From Deltaproteobacteria bacterium (GTDB taxonomy: Bacteria; DRYD01), in contig JAPYWL010000015.1 in assembly GCA_028276365.1 (NCBI GenBank), positions 1 to 22,692 on the forward strand: a DNA stretch of 22,692 bases. Reading direction: 5' to 3'. Numbering within the stretch: the first letter of the stretch is position 1; each line of letters begins with the position of its first letter. This document shows, in pieces, positions 16,357 to 22,692 of this stretch. A program made the translations under genes and the position numbers. Below the pieces are notes generated by a model that worked only from the letters and a program-made list of their open reading frames with translations, was not told the DNA's origin and ran no database searches.

Positions 16357-16395
16357 AAAAAAAAAAAAAAAAATCCTGCTCAAAAAAAATTTGAG
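16357..16395 (-). terminator. Hairpin followed by a 17-nt poly-T tract
   Basis: On the minus strand CTCAAA and TTTGAG (loop 5) are followed by CAGGA and then 17 T residues (16357-16373). This could terminate the transcript of the AAA/nuclease copy 1, whose stop is at 16486. The same tract lies where the -35 and spacer of the lipoprotein promoter would be. Confidence 0.5.
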
Positions 16396-16485
16396 TAAAA
16401 TTTTTTAATTTTATTTTAATATTTATAAAAAAAGATTTTAAAACTTTTTTAGGCTTAGATTCCTAAATATTTTTTTATAAAAATT

Positions 16486-18048
16486 TTATTTAACTTGTTG
16501 ATATTCAAAATTAGCAATTTGTTTTTTAGTTTTATCAAGTTCTATTTCAATTATATAAACTTTATCATAATTTAAATATTTTTTATAATATTCTTTTTGT
16601 AAAATTTGATTTATTGAGTTTCTTTTTTCTTTAGAATTTTGAATTACTTTAAATTCAAGGATATAAACGATAGAATTATTAACAATAACAGTTAAATCAA
16701 TTCTACCTTTAGAAATGTTATCTTCTGTTATAACATTTAAACCAGTAGAGTATAACATACTAAATACAGCTATTACATAACTTGACTCTTGCTTAAAATG
16801 TACATAACTTATATTACTTATTAATATTTCAATTTGTTCTTTTAGCTTCTCTATTTCTTGTTTTTTTAATATCTCTATTATATTATCTGCTATATTTTCT
16901 CTTAAATCTTTTGCTAATAAAATAGATAATATATCCTCATTAAAAGATATTCTAACTTCCTTATTTGGGAATCCTAATTTATATTCTTGTCCATACTCCT
17001 TTTGGTATTCCTCTTTTATCGTTAAATAGCCTGTTTGAAACATTAATGCCTCTATTTTGATTTCTTCTATGTCAAACTTTTCTAATATGTTGCTTTTTAC
17101 TATTTTATTTTCTAAATCTGAAACATCATATTCTTTTTTCTTTATTAGTTTTATTAAAAAATTGGGTGTTCCTGTCTTATACCAATAACTATCAAATCTC
17201 TTACTATCTAGATATAACAAGATATCAAAAGGATTATAAAGAGTATCTTGTAGGAAATAGTAACCATTATACCATTCTTTAATTTCATCTAAATTTAGTC
17301 CTTGTAAATAATCATTAAAATACAATTCTAATTCATTTTGAGTATATCCGCAAATATTTCCATATCTTGGATCTAAAGATATATCTTTTAGTTGATTTAA
17401 TCCACTAAAAAGAGAAACCTTTGAAAATTTACTTACCCCTGTTATTAATACAAATCTTATATATTCATCTAATCCTTTTAATACTCCATAAAAATTTTTT
17501 AATGACTCTCTTATTTTCTCTACCTCTGTCTTATTTTCTATATTATCTAATATAACTTTATCATACTCATCTACTAATATCACTACCTTTTCTTTATAAT
17601 AATCATAGCATTTTTTTATTAATAAAAATAGGTTTCCACTTGCTTTATACTTTTTTTCATACTTATATTTACAATTTTTTCCTATTTCTTTTAAAAGTAG
17701 CTCCATTTGAGTTTCAAAATCTTCTTCTTTTCTTATTGCTATTTGGGATAAATCTATTCTTATTACAGGATAAGTTTCATTCCAATTCCATTTATCTTCT
17801 ATAACGAGGGATTTATTCCCGATGTTATATGAATATATATAAAGTCCTTTAAATAATTCTTTCCTACCTTTAAATAAATATCTTATAGTTGAGATTAATA
17901 AGGATTTTCCAAAACGTCTAGGCCTGCTTAGAAAATATTATTTCCTCTGTTTAATTAATTTATATATGTACCGTGTCTTATCAACATATATGTAATTTTC
18001 CTGAATTAACTCCCTAAAATCACTTATTCCTATTGGTAATTTCTTCAT
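16486..18048 (-). pseudogene. AAA-ATPase_like/PD-(D/E)XK nuclease family protein, copy 1, broken by TAA at codon 37
   Basis: The frame from ATG 18048 to TAA 16486 has 520 codons with a single internal TAA at 17938-17940. Paralogues read GKYYFLSRPRRFGKSLL there; this copy reads RK-stop-YFLSRPRRFGKSLL, so a Tyr codon has become TAA. The rest is intact: a Walker-A-like RPRRFGKS, a Walker-B-like VILVDEYDKVILD (Pro to Val relative to the other copies), FVLITGVSKFSKVSLFSG, and at the C-terminus the nuclease core GRIDL...YILEFK...QI. A 12-codon in-frame insertion (17797-17832) is absent from the others. The N-terminal half resembles copy 2 and the C-terminal half copy 3, as after recombination. AGAGGTG precedes the ATG by 8 nt. 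Reinitiation at ATG 17706 would yield a 406-residue product without the P-loop. It lies 65 nt after copy 2. Confidence 0.8.
17797..17832 (-). other. 12-codon in-frame insertion in copy 1
   Basis: Copies 2 and 3 read YIYDKWNW and YIQDKFNW here; copy 1 has twelve extra residues (SYNIGNKSLVIE) between YIY and DKWNW. The frame is kept. It lies between the P-loop and Walker B regions. Confidence 0.7.
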
Positions 18049-18113
18049 TCTTTTTACACCTCTATTTAAAATTTCATAATAATTTTACTATCAATGCTAT
18101 AATAAGATACTAT

Positions 18114-19640
18114 TTATTTAATCTTTCGGTATTCAAAATTAACAATTTGTTTTTTAGTTTTATTAAGTTCTATTCCAATTATATAAATTTTTTGATAATC
18201 TAAATATTTTTTATAATATTCTTTTTCTTCTATTTGTTTTAAAGCTTTTCCTTTTTTTTCTTCTTTTTCTATTACTTTAAATTCTATTATATATACTATA
18301 CTTCTATTTACCAAGATTGTCAAATCAATTCTACCTTTAGAGGTGTTATCTTCTATTATGATATTAAAGCCAGTAGAATATATTAATCCATAAATAGCAG
18401 CTTGATATACATACTCATTTTTAAGTATATTATAACTTATTGAATTAATAAAAATTTCTATTTGCTCCTTTATTTTTTCAATTTCCTCATTTATAATTGC
18501 TATTTTTAAATTATATATTCTATCTGTATGATAGCTTTTGGTTATATAAAATACTAAATCTTTATTAAACGATTGTCTAACTTCTTTATTTGGATAATCT
18601 AACAGATACATCTCCTCTGATTGTATTTGTTTTACCTCTTTAATGGTTAAATAACCAGTTTGAAACATTAGCGCTTCTATGCTTATATACTCTAAATCAA
18701 ATTTATCTAGTATATCACTGGTATAATATAATTTATTTAGATAAGGAAGCTCATAGTTTTTAGTTTTTAAAAGCTTAAATAAGAATTCAGTTTTTCCTGT
18801 TTCATACCAATAATTCTTAAATACTTTATTTTTCAAATATAATAAAATATCAAATGGGTTATAGAGTGTATCTTGTAAGAAATAGTAACCATTATACCAT
18901 TCTTTAATTTCATCTAAATTTAGGTCCTGTAAATAATCTTTAAAGTAAAATTCTATTTCATCTTGAGTATAACCACATATATTGCCAAATTCTTTATTTA
19001 GGGAAATATCTTCTAACTGATTTAATCCGCTAAATAGAGATACTTTTGAAAATTTACTCACTCCTGTTATTAATACAAATTTGATATATTCATCTAATCC
19101 TTTTAAGACGGAATAAAATCCTTTTAATACTTCTCTTATCATTTCTACTCCCTCTTTTTTCTCTATATTATCCAATATCGGCTTATCATATTCGTCTATT
19201 AATATTACTATCTGCTTCTTTCTTTCATCATATATCCTCTTTACTAGTAATTCAAAATTTCTATTTATTGTATATTCTTGATTATATTCATAACCATATA
19301 TTCTCCCAGTTTCTATTATTGTAGCTTTTAATTCCATTTGTAATTCCTTTTCATTTTTTACTTGGGTTTTGGCAAAATCTATTCTTATTACTGGATAAAT
19401 TTCTTCCCAATTCCATTTATCGTAAATATATAACTCCTTAAATAACTTTTTTTTTCCTTCAAAGAGATATCTTATTGTAGAAATCAATAAAGATTTTCCA
19501 AAACGTCTAGGCCTACTTAGAAAATAGTATTTCCCCTGTTTAATTAATTCATATATATACTTTGTCTTATCTACATATATATAATTTCCTTGAATTAATT
19601 CCTTAAAATCGCTTATCCCTATTGGCAATTTCTTCATCAT
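18114..19640 (-). CDS. AAA-ATPase_like/PD-(D/E)XK nuclease family protein, copy 2
   Basis: This intact protein has 508 residues. Residues ~1-290 form the AAA-ATPase_like domain: GISDFKELIQGNYIYVDKT near the start, Walker-A-like RPRRFGKSLL (43-52), Walker-B-like VILIDEYDKP (145-154), and LITGVSKFSKVSLFSGLNQL (190-209). The C-terminus holds the PD-(D/E)XK nuclease core: GRIDL with D439, EFK with E453 and K455, and Q469. The family is common, often in many copies per genome, and its biological role is not established; DNA cleavage linked to nucleotide binding is a reasonable guess only. ATG 19640 is preferred, with AGAGGTG 5 nt upstream. The preceding gap contains the terminator of copy 3 and a 43-nt block also found before copy 3, so it probably has its own start signals. 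It may be cotranscribed with copy 1. Confidence 0.88.
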   Translation of the reverse strand: MMKKLPIGISDFKELIQGNYIYVDKTKYIYELIKQGKYYFLSRPRRFGKSLLISTIRYLFEGKKKLFKELYIYDKWNWEEIYPVIRIDFAKTQVKNEKELQMELKATIIETGRIYGYEYNQEYTINRNFELLVKRIYDERKKQIVILIDEYDKPILDNIEKKEGVEMIREVLKGFYSVLKGLDEYIKFVLITGVSKFSKVSLFSGLNQLEDISLNKEFGNICGYTQDEIEFYFKDYLQDLNLDEIKEWYNGYYFLQDTLYNPFDILLYLKNKVFKNYWYETGKTEFLFKLLKTKNYELPYLNKLYYTSDILDKFDLEYISIEALMFQTGYLTIKEVKQIQSEEMYLLDYPNKEVRQSFNKDLVFYITKSYHTDRIYNLKIAIINEEIEKIKEQIEIFINSISYNILKNEYVYQAAIYGLIYSTGFNIIIEDNTSKGRIDLTILVNRSIVYIIEFKVIEKEEKKGKALKQIEEKEYYKKYLDYQKIYIIGIELNKTKKQIVNFEYRKIK

Positions 19641-19683
19641 TTTAACACCTCTATTTTATCCAAATCTAAGAATAACTTTCTTA
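19641..19683 (-). repeat. Upstream direct repeat, copy A (before AAA/nuclease copy 2)
   Basis: This 43-nt segment next to the start codon matches 21411-21454 with one substitution and one single-base gap, in the same orientation. It contains the ribosome site AGAGGTG. Beyond it the sequences diverge. Confidence 0.85.
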
Positions 19684-19751
19684 ATTTAGTATTATATTTT
19701 TTGTTTTGCTTTCCTATTTCTAAAGAATTTAATATTTAGAATAATTTTAAT

Positions 19752-19785
19752 AAAAAATAAAAAGGGGTAGTTTGAAAACTACCCC
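19752..19785 (-). terminator. Strong intrinsic terminator after AAA/nuclease copy 3
   Basis: GGGGTAGTTT (19764-19773) and AAACTACCCC (19776-19785) form a near-perfect stem with a tiny loop. On the minus strand it is followed by TTTTTATTTTTT. It lies 95 nt past the copy 3 stop and splits the array into two transcription units. Confidence 0.9.
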
Positions 19786-19880
19786 CTATATCTTTTTTCT
19801 TTTTTTTGTTTAATCTACTTCCTACTTATACTTCCATTTTTTAAATCTTCTAAAAATCTATTATTTTTTTTATAAAAATT

Positions 19881-21410
19881 TCATTTAATTTTTTGGTATT
19901 CAAAGTTAGCAACTTGTTTATTAATTTTATCAAGTTCTATCCCAATTATGTAGATTTTATCATAATTTAAATATTTTTTGTAATATTCTTTTTGTAGAAT
20001 TTGGTTTATTGAGTTTCCTTTTTCTTTAGAATTTTGAATTACTTTAAATTCAAGGATATAAACTATGGAATTATTAACAATAATAGTTAAATCAATTCTA
20101 CCTTTTGATGTATTATCTTCTGTTATAACATTTAAGCCAGATGAATAAAATAAAACAAAAACAGCCAATACATAACTTGCTTCTTCTTTAAGGTACATAT
20201 AGCTAATGTTACTTATTAATATTTCCAGTTTTTCTTTTAGTTTTTTTATCTCTTCTTTTTTTAATATTGTTATTATTTCATCTACCAGTTTATATCTTAC
20301 CTCTTCTTTTATTGTAAATTCTAAGATATTTTCACTAAAAGAGATTCTAACTTCTTTATTAGGGAAACCAAGTTTATATTCTTGACCATATTCTTTTTGA
20401 TAAACTTCTTTAATAGTTAAGTAACCCGTTTGAAACATTAGAGCTTCTATTTTAATTTCTTCTATATCAAATTTTTCTAATATGTTTTTCTTAACTATCT
20501 TATTTTCTAATTCTGATACATCATATTTTTTGTTTTTAATAAGTTTAATTAAGAAAGAAGGAGTGCCTGTTTTATACCAATAACTATCAAATTCCCTATT
20601 TCTTAGATATAGCAAAATATCAAATGGGTTATAAAGAGTATCTTGTAAGAAATTATAGCCATTATACCATTCTTTAATTTCATCTAAATTTAGTTTTTCT
20701 AAATAATCTTTAAAATATAATTCTAATTCATTTTGAGTATAACCACAAATATTGCCATAATCTTTATTTAATGAGATATCTTCTAATTGATTTAATCCAC
20801 TAAAAAGAGAGACCTTAGAGAATTTACTTACCCCTGTTATTAAGACAAACCTTATATATTTATCTAAGCCTTTTAGAACAGAATAGAATGCTTTTAGCTG
20901 TTTTCTAATATTTTGAGCTTGTTTGATATCTTCTATTAGATCTAATATTGGCTTATCATATTCATCTACTAATACTACTACTTGTTTTCCATAGCTTTTA
21001 TATATAGTTATTATCAACTTTTCAAATAAGCCTATCTCATCTTCTTCTTTTTCAAACATCTCTATTCCATTATTAATATAGTTCTTTTCCAGTTCTTGTA
21101 TTACCCTTTTTTTATAGTCTTCTTTTTTTAGTATATCTTTGGAAAAATCTATTCTTATTACTGGATAAACCTCTTCCCAATTAAATTTATCTTGTATATA
21201 TAAACCTTTAAATAATTCTTTTTCTCCTTTAAATAGATATTCTACTGTAGAAATTAGTAAAGATTTTCCAAAACGTCTAGGCCTACTTAGAAAGTAATAT
21301 TTCCCACTATTTATTAATTTATAAATATACTCAGTTTTATCCACATATATATAATTACCTTCTATTAATTCTTTGAAATCACTTATTCCTACGCTTAGCT
21401 TCTTCATCAT
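19881..21410 (-). CDS. AAA-ATPase_like/PD-(D/E)XK nuclease family protein, copy 3
   Basis: This intact protein has 509 residues and the same architecture as copy 2: YIYVDKTEYIYKL, Walker-A-like RPRRFGKSLL, Walker-B-like VVLVDEYDKPILD, LITGVSKFSKVSLFSG, and a C-terminal PD-(D/E)XK core (GRIDL, ILEFK, NQILQKEYY). The frame is open up to a TTG at 21434, but the ribosome site AGAGGTG lies inside that extension; ATG 21410 (MMKKLSVG) sits 6 nt after it and aligns with the start of copy 2. The gene ends with TGA directly after FEYQKIK, where copies 1 and 2 have TAA, confirming TGA as a stop. Its C-terminal half is very close to copy 1. It lies 113 nt after the YVTN propeller gene and is followed by a strong terminator. 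Function unproven. Confidence 0.88.
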   Translation of the reverse strand: MMKKLSVGISDFKELIEGNYIYVDKTEYIYKLINSGKYYFLSRPRRFGKSLLISTVEYLFKGEKELFKGLYIQDKFNWEEVYPVIRIDFSKDILKKEDYKKRVIQELEKNYINNGIEMFEKEEDEIGLFEKLIITIYKSYGKQVVVLVDEYDKPILDLIEDIKQAQNIRKQLKAFYSVLKGLDKYIRFVLITGVSKFSKVSLFSGLNQLEDISLNKDYGNICGYTQNELELYFKDYLEKLNLDEIKEWYNGYNFLQDTLYNPFDILLYLRNREFDSYWYKTGTPSFLIKLIKNKKYDVSELENKIVKKNILEKFDIEEIKIEALMFQTGYLTIKEVYQKEYGQEYKLGFPNKEVRISFSENILEFTIKEEVRYKLVDEIITILKKEEIKKLKEKLEILISNISYMYLKEEASYVLAVFVLFYSSGLNVITEDNTSKGRIDLTIIVNNSIVYILEFKVIQNSKEKGNSINQILQKEYYKKYLNYDKIYIIGIELDKINKQVANFEYQKIK

Positions 21411-21454
21411 TTTAAACACCTCTATTTTATTCAAATCTAAGAATAACTTTCTTA
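21411..21454 (-). repeat. Upstream direct repeat, copy B (before AAA/nuclease copy 3)
   Basis: Partner of 19641-19683: 44 nt ending at the start codon, with one substitution and one indel. Copy 1 shares only the innermost part around ACACCTCTATTT. The orientation is direct, so these are not terminal inverted repeats. Confidence 0.85.
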
Positions 21455-21523
21455 AGATTTAATTACCTAATTACTGTTGTTAGCTGCGTTATTATGGACT
21501 ACAATTTTTATAAATTAAACAAA

Positions 21524-22692
21524 CTATTTTTTAACGGCAATAGCAGCGGGAGTAGCATAAAGTGCAGGTACGCTTTCAGCTACCATCATATTCTTAACTA
21601 AATCAACTACACATACAGTTTTAGAGCTTTTACAAGAAACATATAATTTATCCCCATAAGGACTTATCCCCATATAGGTAGGGCCATCTTTTACTTGAAT
21701 ATTAAATAATATCTTACTTGCTAAAACATCAATAACACTTATATAGTTAGAACCCTCATTAGAAACATAAACATATTTTAAAGAAGGATGTACAACAATT
21801 TTAGAAGGCTTATATCCTGTTTTAAATCTCCCTACTTCTATATTATTTTTAGCATCAATTAAAGAAACAGTATTATCATTATAATTAGCTACATAAACTC
21901 TTCTACCATCAGGAGTAGCAACGCTTAGGGGCATACTTCCTACTTTTATATAACTTTCAACTTCTAAAGTTTTAGCATTTAGTATTAACAAATAACCAAC
22001 ATTAGAATCTCCAAAAGTAGCAAATAATTTAGATTGATCATAGGATAAAACTAAGCCTTGAGGTTGTAAAATAGATGAAGAAGAAAAAGCTATTTTTGAT
22101 AACTTAGGATTTTTTGATAAAATAATAGAATTAACAGGAAAATCCCTAGAAGAGTCAATCATAATAATTTTAGGTTCAGGGCCCATTAAAGATACATAAA
22201 CAAAATTATCACCTACTACTATATCAGAAGGTAAATTTTCTGTAGATAAAGAAAATTTATTTATAACTTTATTATTGTTATTAGGTGAAATAATATATAA
22301 ATTAGACTTAAAATCTAAAGCATATAACTTAGAATAATTTTTATTAAAAGCAAGTAAATGTACACGAGAACCAATATTAACATTAGCTTTAATTTTTCCG
22401 TCTGTTTGAGTACTCATAATAGCTAATCCATTAATAGCATTCCCCATAAATATCCCATCTTGTCCATACATAGTAAAATACTTTCTATCTGCATATTCTA
22501 ATGGATTAGCACCATATTGGATAGCAGCTAAATCTTGCATATCTTCAGGTCCAGAACTAGGAGGGATACCTCCTGGAGTATCGTAATCCGAAGGAACAGC
22601 TATATATACTTTATCATTATTAGGATCATAATTCATACCTACAGTAGTTGAATCTAAATCTCTTCTTTTTTCAGGATTAAGTACTATATTAA
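21524..22692 (-). CDS. YVTN-type beta-propeller repeat protein, 5' end outside window
   Basis: The frame is open from TAG 21524 to the right edge, so at least 389 residues are present and the N-terminus, with any signal peptide, is missing. Starting at ATG 22636 would cut into sequence that continues in frame upstream (about 18 further codons, LNPEKRRDLDSTTVG), so that ATG is probably internal. The C-terminal half shows the YVTN beta-propeller pattern: TPDGRRVYVANYNDNTVSLID, then HPSLKYVYVSNEGSNYISVID, then SPYGDKLYVSCKSSKTVCVVD, at about 40-residue spacing. Such proteins usually lie on the cell surface or in the periplasm and bind ligands or partners. A Pro/Gly-rich stretch (DTPGGIPPSSGPED) lies near the available N-terminus. 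It may share a transcript with copy 3, which starts 113 nt downstream. Confidence 0.82.
   Translation of the reverse strand, partial: NIVLNPEKRRDLDSTTVGMNYDPNNDKVYIAVPSDYDTPGGIPPSSGPEDMQDLAAIQYGANPLEYADRKYFTMYGQDGIFMGNAINGLAIMSTQTDGKIKANVNIGSRVHLLAFNKNYSKLYALDFKSNLYIISPNNNNKVINKFSLSTENLPSDIVVGDNFVYVSLMGPEPKIIMIDSSRDFPVNSIILSKNPKLSKIAFSSSSILQPQGLVLSYDQSKLFATFGDSNVGYLLILNAKTLEVESYIKVGSMPLSVATPDGRRVYVANYNDNTVSLIDAKNNIEVGRFKTGYKPSKIVVHPSLKYVYVSNEGSNYISVIDVLASKILFNIQVKDGPTYMGISPYGDKLYVSCKSSKTVCVVDLVKNMMVAESVPALYATPAAIAVKK

Noticed and set aside
21411-21434. TTG start of AAA/nuclease copy 3 at 21434
   Set aside because: The eight extra codons contain the AGAGGTG ribosome site shared with copy 2, whose start aligns with ATG 21410.
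16316-21523. Insertion sequence or transposon carrying the nuclease genes
   Set aside because: No transposase motifs, no terminal inverted repeats and no target duplication were seen; the flanking repeats are direct and sit at start codons.
21455-21523. GC-richer remnant between the YVTN gene and copy 3 as an attachment site
   Set aside because: It has no second copy in the window and no tRNA or integrase nearby.
14879-22692. Known defence system (restriction-modification, Abi, CRISPR-linked)
   Set aside because: There is no methyltransferase, specificity subunit, repeat-spacer array or known partner; the AAA-ATPase_like/PD-(D/E)XK family alone does not establish defence.

Overview
The window is very AT-rich (roughly a quarter G+C by eye), densely coded bacterial DNA. 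Bacterial identity rests on RNase III, RsmA/KsgA, a diaminopimelate-pathway type M20 peptidase, Shine-Dalgarno sites such as AAGGAGGTGAT, and lipobox signal peptides. The standard bacterial code fits: TGG encodes Trp throughout, and TGA ends at least two full-length genes (the phosphofructokinase and one AAA/nuclease paralogue). I cannot name the species. A DUF3536-type GH57 protein, a DeoC-like class I aldolase and a PPi-type phosphofructokinase would suit an anaerobe from a less-studied lineage, but that is inference.

Region 1 (1-9747, all minus strand, transcribed from high to low coordinates): RNase III, 6-phosphofructokinase, a ParB-like protein, class I fructose-bisphosphate aldolase, a degenerate M50 membrane protein, a HEAT-like helical repeat protein, an OPT oligopeptide transporter, a DapE-like M20 peptidase, and the first 158 residues of a Na+/dicarboxylate-glutamate symporter that leaves the window. 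Two glycolytic enzymes share the run with genes for taking up and breaking down peptides and amino acids. Three intergenic gaps contain inverted repeats that stand out from the AT background.

Region 2 (9960-14773, plus strand): a subtilisin-like S8 protease without a signal peptide, a large GH57/DUF3536 glycoside hydrolase, and rsmA/ksgA 7 nt behind it. A hairpin at 14787-14821 ends the convergent transcripts.

Region 3 (14879-22692, minus strand): the accessory part. It holds a beta-propeller-like lipoprotein gene with one in-frame TGA, then three tandem paralogues of the AAA-ATPase_like + PD-(D/E)XK nuclease family (one broken by a single TAA and apparently mosaic between the other two), then a YVTN beta-propeller protein running off the right edge. 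The upstream segments of two paralogues share a 43-44 nt direct repeat. A 17-nt poly-T tract lies just upstream of the lipoprotein start. Two adjacent genes with one nonsense codon each, duplicated nuclease genes and a long homopolymer make this the least ordinary part of the window.

No rRNA, tRNA, CRISPR array, transposase or replication origin was recognised.
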